DNA of 64,000 nucleotides from Methylobacterium sp. PvR107 (GCF_017833295.1 NZ_JAFIBW010000001.1:186001-250000); one strand, 5' to 3'. Shown: positions 29,091 to 39,249, counted from the first letter of the stretch. The notes: generated by a model from the sequence alone, not told the origin. Made by a program: numbers and translations.

Positions 29091-30085
29091 GCGCGGGACG
29101 CGCGATCAACGTCGTCGGCGGCGGCGCCTGGGGCACGGCGCTCGCCAACGCCGCGGCCGCGGCCGGCCATCCCGTGACCCTCTGGCTGCGCGACGCGGAG
29201 GCGGCCGCCGCCCTCGAGGCGGGGCGGGAGAACCCGCGCTACCTGCCGGGCGTGCCGCTCCATGCCGGCATCCGGGCGACCGCGCAGCCGGAAGACCTCG
29301 CCGGCGCCCGCGCAACCCTGCTGGTCGTGCCGGCCCAGACCGTCCGCGGCGTTCTGGAGGCCCTGCGCGCGCCCCTGGCGTCGGCCGGTCCTGTGATCCT
29401 CTGCGCCAAGGGCATCGAGCGCGGCAGCGACAGCTTCATGAGCGCGGTGGCCGAGCAGGTCCTGCCGCCCGGAACGCCCGTCGCGGTGCTGTCGGGGCCG
29501 AGCTTCGCGGCCGACGTCGCCCGCGGCCTGCCCACCGCCGTGACCCTGGCGGCGTCCGATCCCGGCCTCGCCGCGTCCCTGAGCGCCCTGTTGTCGGGCC
29601 CGAGCCTCCGGCTCTACCACACCGACGACGTGCGCGGCGTCGAGATCGGCGGGGCCGGCAAGAACGTGCTGGCCATCGCGTGCGGGATCGTGGCCGGCCG
29701 GGGTCTCGGCGAGAGCGCCCGGGCGGCGCTGATCGCCCGCGCCTTCGCCGAGCTGATGCGCTTCGCCCGGACCTTCGGGGGGCGGGCCGAGACGCTGATG
29801 GGACTTTCGGGGCTCGGCGACCTCGTGCTCACCGCCTCCTCGCCGCAATCGCGCAACTTCGCCTTCGGCCAGCGGCTCGGGGCCGGGGCGAGCCCCGCGG
29901 AGGCCGCCGGCGGCAAGCTCGCCGAGGGTGCATTCACGGCCGCGGCGCTCGCCGGCCTCGCGTCGGCCAAGGGCGTCGAGATGCCGGTGGCGCAGGCCGT
30001 CGCCGCCATCGTGACCGGCGCGGCCGGGGTCGACGACGTGGTCGCCGGCCTCCTCGCCCGCCCCTTGCGCGGCGAGACGGATTAG
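29087..30085 (+). CDS. gpsA: NAD(P)+-dependent glycerol-3-phosphate dehydrogenase
   Basis: Reduces dihydroxyacetone phosphate to sn-glycerol 3-phosphate for phospholipid synthesis. The N-terminal Rossmann motif is [20 protein letters not shown]. Family signatures are [37 protein letters not shown], and the catalytic lysine region [17 protein letters not shown]. The C-terminal part has [20 protein letters not shown]. Length 332 aa is standard. Last gene of the tsaD operon, joined by an ATGA overlap. Confidence 0.95.
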   Translation: MSAGRAINVVGGGAWGTALANAAAAAGHPVTLWLRDAEAAAALEAGRENPRYLPGVPLHAGIRATAQPEDLAGARATLLVVPAQTVRGVLEALRAPLASAGPVILCAKGIERGSDSFMSAVAEQVLPPGTPVAVLSGPSFAADVARGLPTAVTLAASDPGLAASLSALLSGPSLRLYHTDDVRGVEIGGAGKNVLAIACGIVAGRGLGESARAALIARAFAELMRFARTFGGRAETLMGLSGLGDLVLTASSPQSRNFAFGQRLGAGASPAEAAGGKLAEGAFTAAALAGLASAKGVEMPVAQAVAAIVTGAAGVDDVVAGLLARPLRGETD

Positions 30086-30166
30086 CGCGGGCGCCGGTGC
30101 AGCGGGCCGCCTCCGGTCGGCAAACCGGCCTCCGCCTTCGCGTGCGCCGCGATCCGGGCGCCGGAT

Positions 30167-32551
30167 CTACGCCACGGAGGCCGCCGGCTCCGGCGCCGTG
30201 CCGTGGGTGTGGGCGGAGAAGCGCTCGATCGGCGCGGGCCGGCCCAGCAGGTAGCCCTGGGCCATGGTGCAATGCTCCGCGGCCAGGAAGGACAGTTCCT
30301 CGTCCGACTCCACGCCTTCCGCCACAACCGCCAGCCCGAGGCCGCGCCCCAGCCCGAGGACGGAGCGCACGATCGCGGCCGCCTGCGGGTTGCTGTGGAC
30401 CGCCTTGATGAACGAGCCGTCGATCTTGATCCGATCGAACGGGAAGGAGCGCAGGTTCGAGAGCGAGGAATAGCCGGTCCCGAAATCGTCCATGGCGATC
30501 CGGATGCCTAGGGCCTTGAGCTGGCGCAGGGTGAGCAATGCCCGGGCCGGATCGCGGATCAGCGCCGTCTCGGTGATCTCGATCTCCAGGCGCTCGGCCT
30601 TCAGGCCGGTCTCGAACAGGGTCCCGTGGACGAACTGCACGAAATGCGGGTTGTGGAGCTGCACCGCCGAGACGTTGACGGCGATCCCGAGCGGGCGCGG
30701 CCAGCCGGCCGCCGTCCGGCAGGCCTCGCGCAGCACCCAGGCGCCGATCTCCAGGATGGCCCCGGTCTCCTCGGCGATCGGCACGAACAGGGCCGGCGAG
30801 ATGGTCCCGCGCTTCGGGTGGCGCCAGCGCAGCAGCGCCTCGAATCCCGTGACCCCGCCGGATTCGATCTGCGTCTGGGGCTGGTAGACGAGTGCGAGCT
30901 CGTTCCGGCTCACCGCGTGGCGCAGGTCATGTTCCAGCTGCCGCCGGTCGCGGATCTGCGCGCCCATGCTGGCGTCGTAGCGGCGGCAGGTTCCGCGGCC
31001 CTCGTTCTTGGCCCTGTAGAGGGCGGCATCGGCGTGGCTCAGAAGCGCCCGCTGGTCCAGCGCGTCGTCGGGATAGACCGCGATGCCGATGCTCGTGGCG
31101 ATCACCGGGCCGGAGGCCGCCGGCACCGCCGCCAGAACGTCCAGGATCCGTTCGGCCAACCGCTCGCCCGAACCGTCCGATTGCGGCGTCAGGATCGCGA
31201 ACTCGTCGCCGCCGAGCCGGGCCATGAGCTGCGTGGCATCCAGGAGGCCGCCGACCCGGAGCGCGAGGTCGCGCAGCATCGCGTCCCCGGCGGCGTGGCC
31301 GAACAGGTCGTTGACCTCCTTGAAGCGGTCGAGGTCGAGGCACAGGACGGCGATCCGGGTGCCCTGGAGGTCCGCGGCGCGCATCTCCCGCTCGAGCCGC
31401 GCGTGGAAGCTCGTGCGGTTGGCGAGCCCGGTGAGCGCGTCGTGATGGGCCAGGTAGTGGATCTCGCTCTCGGCCCGGCGCCGCGCGCGCAGGTCGCGCA
31501 CCGCCACGGCATGGTGCGGCTCGTTCCCGTACTCGGTCACCGGGCGCATGATCACCTCGACGGGGATCGTGCCGCCGCCCGCCTGGACGAGGTCGGCCTC
31601 CAGGGGCTGGTCCGGCGTTCCGAGCCCGGGAATGAGGCCCGGCAGGTACGCGGCGAGGCGCGTCCCCAGCAGGGCGTCTGCCCCGGTGCCGGCGAGCCGG
31701 GCGAAGGCGTCGTTGGCGCTGACGATCAGGCCATCGCGGCAGACGGCAAGCCCCTCCACGGCCGCGTTGGCGAGGCTGAGCAGCCGTGCGCGCTCGAACT
31801 CGGCGCGCTTGCGCTCCCGCAGATCGAGCACGAGGGCGGCTCCCGCGAGCAGCAGGATCAGGCTGCTCGCCAGCGCCACGGCGGCGGCGAGCCACTCGGT
31901 CCGGACCGCGTTCTCCGGAATCGCCACCAGGGGATCGGGCAGAATGGTGACCGCGCCCATGCCGATGAAATGGTGGCCGCAGATGGCCAGGATCAGCAGC
32001 AAGGCGCCGACGCACCGCCCTCGGATCGTCAGCGCCGACAGGCCGACGACGAGGGCCGCCGCCCCGAGCCCGGAGCCGACCGCGACCGAGATCGCCACTA
32101 GGACGGGGCTCCACACCAGGTGGCCGGTCACTTGGTAGGCGGCCATGCCCGTGTAGTGCATCGCCGCGATGCCGCCGCCTGCCACGGCGCCGCCGATCGC
32201 CCCGCGCGCCCGTCCGCCGGTCTCGGCCAGCGCGAAGCCCAGGCCGGCGATCGCGACGGCGTCGACGTATGACAGGAGGGTCAGGCCGACCCCGTAGCCC
32301 GAAGGCAGCCCCGGCGCGTAGGCGAGCATCGCCAGGAAATGCGTCGCCCAGATCCCCGAGCCCCCCGCGATCGCGGCGATCGCGAGCCACATGTAGCGGC
32401 TGCGGCGCCCGGCCCGGCCGGAATGGACCAGCAACTCCATCGCCGTCGTGCTTGCCAGCGTGCAGACGAGCGCCGCCAGGGCCACCAGCCACGGGTTGTG
32501 TTCACCGAAGAAGCAGCCGATCACGGTCAACATGTAGACAATCAGCGGCAA
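30167..32551 (-). CDS. MHYT-PAS-GGDEF-EAL cyclic di-GMP enzyme, 794 aa
   Basis: Integral-membrane sensor joined to both c-di-GMP domains. The N-terminal seven-helix MHYT domain has all three motifs (WATHFLAML, AAMHYTGMAAYQ, CGHHFIGMGAV), thought to sense O2, CO or NO through copper. A PAS segment (ARLLSLANAAVEGLAVCRDG) follows. The GGDEF domain has an intact ARLGGDEFAIL near residue 446. The EAL domain begins GFEALLRWRHPKRG near residue 569 and keeps ETALIRDP and DDFGTGYSSL. Both catalytic motifs look active. The RxxD inhibitory site before GGDEF is not conserved (Asp and Gln in those positions). Monocistronic. Confidence 0.94.
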   Translation of the reverse strand: MPLIVYMLTVIGCFFGEHNPWLVALAALVCTLASTTAMELLVHSGRAGRRSRYMWLAIAAIAGGSGIWATHFLAMLAYAPGLPSGYGVGLTLLSYVDAVAIAGLGFALAETGGRARGAIGGAVAGGGIAAMHYTGMAAYQVTGHLVWSPVLVAISVAVGSGLGAAALVVGLSALTIRGRCVGALLLILAICGHHFIGMGAVTILPDPLVAIPENAVRTEWLAAAVALASSLILLLAGAALVLDLRERKRAEFERARLLSLANAAVEGLAVCRDGLIVSANDAFARLAGTGADALLGTRLAAYLPGLIPGLGTPDQPLEADLVQAGGGTIPVEVIMRPVTEYGNEPHHAVAVRDLRARRRAESEIHYLAHHDALTGLANRTSFHARLEREMRAADLQGTRIAVLCLDLDRFKEVNDLFGHAAGDAMLRDLALRVGGLLDATQLMARLGGDEFAILTPQSDGSGERLAERILDVLAAVPAASGPVIATSIGIAVYPDDALDQRALLSHADAALYRAKNEGRGTCRRYDASMGAQIRDRRQLEHDLRHAVSRNELALVYQPQTQIESGGVTGFEALLRWRHPKRGTISPALFVPIAEETGAILEIGAWVLREACRTAAGWPRPLGIAVNVSAVQLHNPHFVQFVHGTLFETGLKAERLEIEITETALIRDPARALLTLRQLKALGIRIAMDDFGTGYSSLSNLRSFPFDRIKIDGSFIKAVHSNPQAAAIVRSVLGLGRGLGLAVVAEGVESDEELSFLAAEHCTMAQGYLLGRPAPIERFSAHTHGTAPEPAASVA

Positions 32552-32761
32552 TCTGTGGCGTAGTTGCCCGAAGACTTGGCAGAAAGCATTTAATATTCAG
32601 CCAATATCATCGCTTAATACAAATGCAATCGAGGCTGCGTTCGGCCCCGCCCCGCCGGTCTCCGAAGCGCGCGGCGTCGCGGGCGGGCCTGTCCGCCGGG
32701 GGTGAAGCTGGGCTATGGCGGGGCGCGCCGCCGGACCCGGCGGCCGGTGGGGAAAGCGGCG

Positions 32762-33178
32762 ATGGCGTACTGGCTGTTCAAGTCCGAGCCCGCGACGTGG
32801 TCGTGGGATCAGCAGGTCGCGGCCGGTGCGGCGGGGACGTACTGGAACGGCGTGCGCAACCACCTCGCCAAGAAGCAGCTGATGGCCATGCAGGTCGGCG
32901 AGCAGGGCTTCTTCTATCACTCGAACGACGGCAAGGCGGTGGTCGGCCTCGTGGAGGTGATCCGCCCCTACTACCCCGACCATACCGACGAGACCGGCCG
33001 CTTCGGTATGGTCGACGTGCGTGCCGTCAAGGCGCTGCCGCGCTCCGTGACGCTGGACGCCATCAAGGCCGATCCAGCGCTGGCCGGGATGGTGCTGGTC
33101 AACAATTCCCGCCTGTCGGTGCAGCCGGTGACCGCGGAGCAATGGGCCCGGGTCTGCGCGCTGGGCGGCCTCGGCTGA
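32762..33178 (+). CDS. EVE-domain protein, 138 aa
   Basis: A single EVE (PUA-like) domain: MAYWLFKSEPATWSWDQQVA, TYWNGVRNHLAKKQLMAMQV, GEQGFFYHSNDGKAVVGLVE, and KADPALAGMVLVNNSRLSVQ with PVTAEQW. EVE proteins bind modified bases in DNA or RNA; the human relative is THYN1. In bacteria they occur both as housekeeping genes and next to restriction systems. No restriction genes are nearby, so a housekeeping role is more likely. The ATG at 32762 is the start that matches the family N-terminus. Confidence 0.9.
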   Translation: MAYWLFKSEPATWSWDQQVAAGAAGTYWNGVRNHLAKKQLMAMQVGEQGFFYHSNDGKAVVGLVEVIRPYYPDHTDETGRFGMVDVRAVKALPRSVTLDAIKADPALAGMVLVNNSRLSVQPVTAEQWARVCALGGLG

Positions 33179-33199
33179 GGCTGGCGCGCCGGGGCTGGG

Positions 33200-34726
33200 T
33201 CAGGCGGCGCGGTTGAGGGCGCCGTGCGCCGGAGCCGCCTCGACATCGACCGCCGGCAGCGTGTCCATGACCCGGGCGGCCGGCAGCGTCACCACCACCT
33301 CGGTGCCCTCGCGGGGCCTGGAGGAGAGCTGGAACTGCCCGCCATGCAGCTCCACCAGGCCCTTGACGATCGGCAGGCCGAGGCCGGAGCCCTGCTCGGC
33401 GGTCTTGATCGCCAGGGAGCCGCGCCCGAACGAGGACAGGACCGTGCCGAGCTCGTCCTCGGGGATGCCCGGGCCGCTGTCCTTCACCGACACGTACTGC
33501 CCCCCCGAGGCGGTCCAGCCGACCTTGAGCCAGATCTCGCCACCCGGCGGCGTGAACTTCACGGCGTTCGACAGGAGGTTCAGCACGATCTGGCGCAGCG
33601 CCCGCTCGTCCGCCCAGAGGCGCGGCAGGGTTTCGTCGACGAGGCCGTGGACGATCTGGTTCTTGGCCTTGGCGCGGAGCGCCATCATGTGGCGGCACTC
33701 CTCCACGACGTGGGCGAGCTGTACCGCCTCCTCGTTCAGCTCGTAGCGTCCCGCCTCGATCCGCGAGAGGTCGAGGATCTCGTTGATCAGGTTGAGGAGG
33801 TGCATCCCGCTGTCGTGGATGTCGTGCGAGTACTCCCGGTAGGAGGGCGCCGTGTGGGTGCCGAACACCTCGTTCTTCATCACCTCCGAGAAGCCCAGGA
33901 TCGCGTTCAACGGCGTGCGCAGTTCATGGCTCATGGTGGCAAGGAACCGCGACTTGGCGAGGTTCGCCTCCTCGGCCCGGCGGCGGGCCTCGTCCGAATT
34001 GGCCTTGGCCTGCTCCAGTTCGCCGAACACCGCGTCCTTCTCGGCGCGGGAGCGCAGGGCGCCGACCGTCGAGGTGTAGAGGCGGCGGGCGAGGCCGAGG
34101 AAGAACAGCTGCGCACCGCCGGCCATCGCCACCAGCATCAGCGCGTCCATCCCGCGGGAGAAGGCGGCGAGCGACGCGGTGGCGAGCGCCAGCGGGATCA
34201 GGGCGGCGACGGCCGCGAGCGGAACCGTCGCCGCCAGCATCGTGGTGACGGCCGCCGCGATGACGAGGCCGAACAGCGCGAAGGTCCAGCCCTCGGTGGT
34301 GCCGAGCCCGATCATCGCCGACCACGACAGACTCTGCAGCACCTCGCCCATCAGGAAGCGGCGGCGCCAGCGGGCGAGCGGGATCGTCGCCGGTTCGGCG
34401 TGCAGGAAGCGCCGGCTCAGGCTCGTGTTCAGCGTGGTCATCAGGAACACGCAGACCGCCCAGGCTGCGGCCACCGGCGGGGTGATCCAGAACGTCGCCG
34501 CCGCGGCGAGCACCCCCGCGAACAGCGCCAGAGGGATCCCCGCCCCGGCCCGGTACTGGGCGTAATGGCGCAGCAACTCGTAGTCGAAGGCCCGCTCCAG
34601 GCCGGTCTGCGAGGTCAGCTTCTCGCGGGCCGAGCGGATCTCGCGGGCGACGCCGCGGCGGCGCGCCGCCTCCTCCGTCGAGGGACCGCGACCGCGCTGG
34701 ACCATCTCGACGGTGAGATCGGGCAT
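33200..34726 (-). CDS. Membrane-bound sensor histidine kinase, 508 aa
   Basis: Five or six membrane helices between about residues 60 and 205 (GAGIPLALFAGVLAAAATFW, FALFGLVIAAAVTTMLAATV) are followed by a coiled-coil linker. The HisKA domain reads FLATMSHELRTPLNAILGFS with phospho-acceptor His267. The HATPase domain has an N-box (IVLNLLSNAVKFTPPGGE), G1 DSGPGIP and G2 GSGLGLPIVK. This resembles DivJ/PleC-class kinases, but no cognate regulator is adjacent and the assignment to cell-cycle control is not secure. The ATG at 34726 is preferred; a GTG 18 codons earlier is possible. Confidence 0.9.
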   Translation of the reverse strand: MPDLTVEMVQRGRGPSTEEAARRRGVAREIRSAREKLTSQTGLERAFDYELLRHYAQYRAGAGIPLALFAGVLAAAATFWITPPVAAAWAVCVFLMTTLNTSLSRRFLHAEPATIPLARWRRRFLMGEVLQSLSWSAMIGLGTTEGWTFALFGLVIAAAVTTMLAATVPLAAVAALIPLALATASLAAFSRGMDALMLVAMAGGAQLFFLGLARRLYTSTVGALRSRAEKDAVFGELEQAKANSDEARRRAEEANLAKSRFLATMSHELRTPLNAILGFSEVMKNEVFGTHTAPSYREYSHDIHDSGMHLLNLINEILDLSRIEAGRYELNEEAVQLAHVVEECRHMMALRAKAKNQIVHGLVDETLPRLWADERALRQIVLNLLSNAVKFTPPGGEIWLKVGWTASGGQYVSVKDSGPGIPEDELGTVLSSFGRGSLAIKTAEQGSGLGLPIVKGLVELHGGQFQLSSRPREGTEVVVTLPAARVMDTLPAVDVEAAPAHGALNRAA

Positions 34727-35020
34727 GCGCGTCTTGACACTCGGCTCGGAATCAGGGGCGGGGGTGACGCGAGGGCACACCGTGAAGATGAGGCGGATGT
34801 GTTAAGAAGCGGCTGTCGGTATCGCTCGGATCTTAAGCGTCGCGGGCCGTATCGAGACGGCCCGGCGTCCGGGTCGACCTGCGGATCGACGTGCGGTGCC
34901 GCACATCGTGCGGGCGGGCGCGCCCGCTAGCGTGGGCAGCGCGCTCGCACTGCCCGAGCGAGGCCGCACGCCGCGATCCGGGACGCACCGGGCGCACGCG
35001 TCGAGGAGGGGTCGCCGACC

Positions 35021-35476
35021 ATGCCGAATCTCACCGTCAACGGGGTCACGCACGTGATCGACGCCGATCCGGACATGCCCCTGCTCTGGGTGCTGCGCGA
35101 CCGGCTCGACGCCACCGGCACCAAGTACGGCTGCGGCATCGCGCAATGCGGCGCCTGCACGATCCATCTCGACGGCCAGCCGGTCCGCGCCTGCCAGACC
35201 AAGCTCGGCGATGTCGGCGCCGCCCAGGTGACGACCATCGAGGGCGTCAACGGCCGGGTGGCCGAGGCCGTCCAGGCGGCGTGGCGCAAGCTCGACGTGG
35301 TCCAGTGCGGCTATTGCCAGTCCGGCCAGATCATGTCGGCGATCGGCCTGCTCTCCGGCAACGCCAAGCCCAGCGACGCCGAGATCGACGGTGCCATGGA
35401 CGGCAACATCTGCCGCTGCGGCACCTACCAGCGCATCCGCGCGGCGATTCACGAAGCCGCGCGCAGCCTCGCCTGA
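35021..35476 (+). CDS. iorA: Isoquinoline 1-oxidoreductase-type small subunit (2Fe-2S)
   Basis: Small electron-transfer subunit of a xanthine-dehydrogenase-family molybdenum hydroxylase. The plant-ferredoxin-type 2Fe-2S cluster is bound by cysteines in [18 protein letters not shown] and the following VRACQTK. The second cluster is in [11 protein letters not shown] and [13 protein letters not shown]. Length 151 aa is typical. The catalytic subunit follows 61 bases downstream. The symbol reflects family resemblance; the true substrate may be an aldehyde or N-heterocycle. Confidence 0.88.
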   Translation: MPNLTVNGVTHVIDADPDMPLLWVLRDRLDATGTKYGCGIAQCGACTIHLDGQPVRACQTKLGDVGAAQVTTIEGVNGRVAEAVQAAWRKLDVVQCGYCQSGQIMSAIGLLSGNAKPSDAEIDGAMDGNICRCGTYQRIRAAIHEAARSLA

Positions 35477-35537
35477 TCCGTCCCCGCGCCCAACTTCCCC
35501 CGCCCTGCCCCGCGGTCCCGACCGGAGCCTCGCCGCC

Positions 35538-37733
35538 ATGCTGAATGCCCGTCGACCGAATCCCCTGCCCGTCCGTCCCAGCCGCCGCGGCCTGCTCGCC
35601 GGCGCCGGCGCCCTCGTGGTCGCGTTCCGGCTCGACCCGAAATCCGCCCGCGCCGCCGCCGGCCCGAACCTCGCCGACGTCAAGGCGCAGCCCAACGCCT
35701 TCGTGCGCATCGGCGCGGACGACACCGTCACGGTGGTGATCAAGCACCTCGACATGGGCCAGGGGAACACGACCGGGCTGGCCACGATCCTGGCCGACGA
35801 GCTCGGCGCCGATTGGGGACAGGTCCGCACCGAGTTCGCGCCCGCCGACGCGACGCTCTACAACAACAGCCTGATGGGCCCGATCCAGGGGACCGGCGGC
35901 TCGACCGCGGTCGCCAATTCCTGGTTCCAGCTGCGCAAGGCGGGTGCCGCCGCCCGCGAGATGCTGATGGCCGAGGCCGCCTTCCGCTGGAAGGTGCCGG
36001 TTTCCGAGATCACGGTCGCCGACAACATCGTGCGCCACGGCCCGTCCGGCCGGCAGGCCCGGTTCGGGGAGCTCGCGGCCTCGGCCGCCTCGCTGCCGGT
36101 GCCGTCCGAGCCGCGGCTCAAGGATCCGAGCGAGTGGCGGCTCATCGGCCAGACGATCCCGCGCCTCGATTCCGTCGCCAAGACCAACGGCACGGCGGTC
36201 TATTCCCTCGACATCCGCCGCCCGAACCAGGTCACGGCCGTGGTCGCCCGGGCGCCGCGCTTCGGCGCCACCGTGAAGCGTTTTGACGCCGCCGCCGCCC
36301 GCAAGGTCGCGGGCGTGCTCGACGTGGTGCAGGTGCCGACCGGCGTGGCGGTGATCGCCCGCGATACGTGGTCGGCCATGAAGGGCCGCGAGGCGCTCAC
36401 GGTCGCCTGGGACGACAGCACCGCCGAGACCCGCTCGTCGGACGCGATCCTCGCCGAGTACCGCGAGCGGGCCAAGGGCCCCGGCCTCACGGCGTCCGAG
36501 CGCGGCGACCCGCAGGCGGCGCTGAAGGGCGCCGCCAAGGTCATCGAGGCCGAGTTCACCTTCCCGTACCTCGCCCACGCGGCGATGGAGCCCTTGAACG
36601 CCACGATCGAGCGGGCGGCCGACGGCGGCTACGACGTCTATGCGGGCTTCCAGTTCCAGACCGTCGAGCAGGCCACCATGGCGGCAATCCTGGGCGTGAC
36701 GCCCGACCGGGTGCGGCTGCACAGCAACTGGGCCGGCGGCTCCTTCGGCCGCCGGGCGACCCCCACCGCCGACTACCTCGCGGAAGCGGCCGCCGTCTTC
36801 AAGGCGTCCGGCGAGAAGGCCCCGATCCACCTCGTCTGGACCCGCGAGGACGACATGGCCGGCGGCTATTACCGTCCGACCGTGCTGCACAAGGTCCGGG
36901 CCGGCATCGACGGCAAGGGCGCGGTGGTCGGCTGGGACCACGTCATGGTCGGCAAGTCGATCATGATCGGCTCGCCCTTCGAGGCGATGATCGTCAAGAA
37001 CGGCATCGACTCGACCACCGTGGAGGGCGCCTCCGACACCCCCTACGCGCTGCCGGCCTACCGGTTCGGCGTCCATAACGGCCGCGAGGGCGTGCCGGTC
37101 CTGTGGTGGCGCTCGGTCGGCCACACCCACACGGCCCACGTGATGGAGGTGATGATCGACGAGTTGGCCCACGCCGCCAGCGTCGATCCGGTGGCCTACC
37201 GGCTCTCCCTCCTGGCCCAGGCGCCGCGGCTCTCCGGCGTGCTCAAGCTCGCCGCCGAGAAGGCCGGCTGGAGCGCCAAGCCGCAGGAGCCGGGCCGCGG
37301 CCTCGGTGTGGCGGTCCACGAATCCTTCGGCTCCTACGTCGCCATGGTGGCCGACGTGACCGCGCAGGATGCGGCGATCCGGGTCAACCGGATCGTGGCC
37401 GCGGTGGATGTCGGCGTCCCGGTCAACCCGGACGTGATCCGCGCGCAGGTCGAGGGCGCGGTGGGCTTCGCCCTGTCGGCGGTGCTGCGCAACCGCATCA
37501 CCCTCAAGGACGGACAGGTGCAGGAGCACAATTTCGACGCCTACGAGCCGACCCGGATGAGCGAGATGCCGAAGGTCGAGGTCCACATCGTGCCGAGCCA
37601 GATGGCGCCCACCGGGATCGGCGAGCCGGGCGTGCCCGTGCTCGGGCCATCGATCGCCAACGCGGTCTTCGCCGCCTCCGGCCGGCGCCTGCGCTCCCTG
37701 CCCCTCGACCTCTCGGGCGTGAAGGGCGCGTGA
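35538..37733 (+). CDS. iorB: Isoquinoline 1-oxidoreductase-type molybdopterin-binding subunit
   Basis: Catalytic subunit (731 aa) of the IorAB-type enzyme, oxidising aldehydes or N-heteroaromatics at a molybdopterin cytosine dinucleotide centre. A Tat-like signal is present (RPSRRGLLAGAGALVVAF), so the complex is likely periplasmic, carried with IorA. Characteristic segments are GQGNTTGLATILADELGADW, QGTGGSTAVANSW, LAHAAMEPLNATIE, GGSFGRRATPTADYLAEAA and the C-terminal GIGEPGVPVLGPSIANAVF with the general-base Glu. A strong terminator follows. No third FAD subunit is present, as expected for this subfamily. Confidence 0.9.
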   Translation: MLNARRPNPLPVRPSRRGLLAGAGALVVAFRLDPKSARAAAGPNLADVKAQPNAFVRIGADDTVTVVIKHLDMGQGNTTGLATILADELGADWGQVRTEFAPADATLYNNSLMGPIQGTGGSTAVANSWFQLRKAGAAAREMLMAEAAFRWKVPVSEITVADNIVRHGPSGRQARFGELAASAASLPVPSEPRLKDPSEWRLIGQTIPRLDSVAKTNGTAVYSLDIRRPNQVTAVVARAPRFGATVKRFDAAAARKVAGVLDVVQVPTGVAVIARDTWSAMKGREALTVAWDDSTAETRSSDAILAEYRERAKGPGLTASERGDPQAALKGAAKVIEAEFTFPYLAHAAMEPLNATIERAADGGYDVYAGFQFQTVEQATMAAILGVTPDRVRLHSNWAGGSFGRRATPTADYLAEAAAVFKASGEKAPIHLVWTREDDMAGGYYRPTVLHKVRAGIDGKGAVVGWDHVMVGKSIMIGSPFEAMIVKNGIDSTTVEGASDTPYALPAYRFGVHNGREGVPVLWWRSVGHTHTAHVMEVMIDELAHAASVDPVAYRLSLLAQAPRLSGVLKLAAEKAGWSAKPQEPGRGLGVAVHESFGSYVAMVADVTAQDAAIRVNRIVAAVDVGVPVNPDVIRAQVEGAVGFALSAVLRNRITLKDGQVQEHNFDAYEPTRMSEMPKVEVHIVPSQMAPTGIGEPGVPVLGPSIANAVFAASGRRLRSLPLDLSGVKGA

Positions 37734-37808
37734 GGAATCGCACGCTCCGATCGCGCGCATCGGCGTAGGAGTGTGGGGCCTTCCCCCAAGGCAAGAGACC
37801 CGACTGCG

Positions 37809-37843
37809 AACGGCGCGGCGCGACACCGCGCCGTTTCTTTTTT
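37809..37843 (+). terminator. Intrinsic terminator of the iorAB operon
   Basis: AACGGCGCGG pairs perfectly with CCGCGCCGTT around a seven-base loop and is followed by TCTTTTTT. This is the clearest Rho-independent terminator in the core part of the window. Confidence 0.88.
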
Positions 37844-37869
37844 GTGCGCCGATGCGGCATGTCCGGGCC

Positions 37870-38487
37870 ATGCCGGCCTTCGACGACACCGCCGCGCGCC
37901 TGCGCGCCTGCCGCCTCTGCCGAGACAGCCCGCTCTACGGCCCGCCCCTGCCCCAGGAGCCCCGGCCGATCGTGCAGGGTTCGGCCACGGCCCGCCTGTG
38001 CATTGCCAGTCAGGCGCCCGGCACCCGCGCCCACCGCACCGGCCAGCCGTTCACCGATCCCTCGGGCGTGCGGCTGCGGTCCTGGCTCGGGCTCGACGCG
38101 GCGCAGTTCTACGATTCCGCGAACGTCGCCATCGTGCCGATGGGCGCCTGCTTCCCCGGGCTCGACGCCAAGGGCGGCGACCGGCCGCCGCGCCGGGAAT
38201 GCGCCGAGCGCTGGCGGGCGGAGCTGTTCGCCGGCCTGCCGGACCTCGCGCTGATCCTGGTGATCGGCCAGTACGCGCAAGCCTGGCATCTGGGAAAGAT
38301 GGAGGGCGGCCTCACCGGCACGGTGCGGCGCTGGCGCGCGATCCTCGCCGAGCCGCGCCGCCCGCGGGTCCTGCCCCTGCCCCACCCGTCCTGGCGCAAC
38401 AACGGCTGGCTGAAGCGCGAGCCCTGGTTTGAGGCGGAGCTGCTGCCGGTGCTGCGCGCCGAGGTGGCGCGGGTGTTGGCGGGGTGA
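37870..38487 (+). CDS. Uracil-DNA glycosylase superfamily protein, 205 aa
   Basis: UDG fold. The N-terminal RACRLCRDSPLYG is the start of the family; the motif-1 region is CIASQAPGTRAHRTGQPFTD and the motif-2 region is LPLPHPSWRNNGWLKREPWF. Such enzymes remove uracil from DNA. Only the CRLC pair is present instead of the four cysteines of iron-sulfur family 4 and 5 UDGs, so no Fe-S cluster is expected. The start at 37870 (MPAFDDTAARLRACRLC) or six codons earlier is favoured; an upstream frame overlaps the terminator. Confidence 0.8.
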   Translation: MPAFDDTAARLRACRLCRDSPLYGPPLPQEPRPIVQGSATARLCIASQAPGTRAHRTGQPFTDPSGVRLRSWLGLDAAQFYDSANVAIVPMGACFPGLDAKGGDRPPRRECAERWRAELFAGLPDLALILVIGQYAQAWHLGKMEGGLTGTVRRWRAILAEPRRPRVLPLPHPSWRNNGWLKREPWFEAELLPVLRAEVARVLAG

Positions 38488-38556
38488 GTGGCCGTGCCGG
38501 CATTGACCTCGCAGGCGTTCCGCGGAATCGCTGCCGCGACCCCGAAGGACGCGCCG

Positions 38557-39249
38557 ATGACCAAGATTGCCGACCCCCGCGACCGCCTGATCGTGGCCCT
38601 CGACCTGCCGAGCGTGCAGGCGGCCGAGGCGCTGATCGACCGGATCGGCGATGCCGCGACCTTCTACAAGATCGGCTACCAGCTGGGTTACGCGGGCGGC
38701 CTCGCCCTGGCCGAGCGGCTGGCGGCCCGCGGCCTCAAGGTCTTCCTCGACCTGAAGCTCCACGACATCGGCAACACCGTCGAGGAGGGCGTGCGCTCGG
38801 CCTCGGGCTCCGGCGCCACCTTCCTCACCGTCCACGCCTACCCGCAGACCATGCGGGCGGCTTTCCGCGGCCGGGGCGCGGGGCTCAAGATCCTCGCCGT
38901 GACGGTGCTCACCTCCTACGACGATGCCGACGCAGCGGAGGCCGGCTACGGCCTGCCGGTGGCGGAACTCGTCGCCAAGCGGGCCGCCCAGGCCGCCGAG
39001 ATCGGCATCGACGGCCTCGTCTGCTCGGCCGCCGAGGCGGGCTCGGTCCGGCGCATCGTCGGTCCGGACCGGCTGATCGTCACCCCGGGCATCCGCCCGG
39101 CGGGCGCCGAGGCCGGCGACCAGAAGCGGGTCATGACGCCGGGCGATGCACGCCGGGCCGGGATCGACCACGTGGTGGTCGGGCGCCCGATCACCGGCGC
39201 CGCGGACCCTCGCGCGGTGGCGCAGGCGATCGTGGCGGACCTCGCCTGA
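38557..39249 (+). CDS. pyrF: Orotidine 5'-phosphate decarboxylase
   Basis: Last step of UMP synthesis, decarboxylating OMP. A TIM barrel of 230 aa with the catalytic D-x-K-x-x-D site in [18 protein letters not shown], the N-terminal [18 protein letters not shown], and the phosphate-binding loop [20 protein letters not shown] and [17 protein letters not shown] precedes the ATG. It is co-directional with the DUF1330 gene 63 bases downstream. Confidence 0.95.
   Translation: MTKIADPRDRLIVALDLPSVQAAEALIDRIGDAATFYKIGYQLGYAGGLALAERLAARGLKVFLDLKLHDIGNTVEEGVRSASGSGATFLTVHAYPQTMRAAFRGRGAGLKILAVTVLTSYDDADAAEAGYGLPVAELVAKRAAQAAEIGIDGLVCSAAEAGSVRRIVGPDRLIVTPGIRPAGAEAGDQKRVMTPGDARRAGIDHVVVGRPITGAADPRAVAQAIVADLA

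Noticed and set aside
32762..33178. EVE protein as part of a restriction or defence island
   Set aside because: No restriction, methyltransferase or helicase gene is nearby; neighbours are core signalling genes.
35331..37889. 852-codon minus-strand frame
   Set aside because: Exact antisense of iorB; composition (His, Arg, Asp, Gly runs) is a mirror of GC-rich codons, with no domain.
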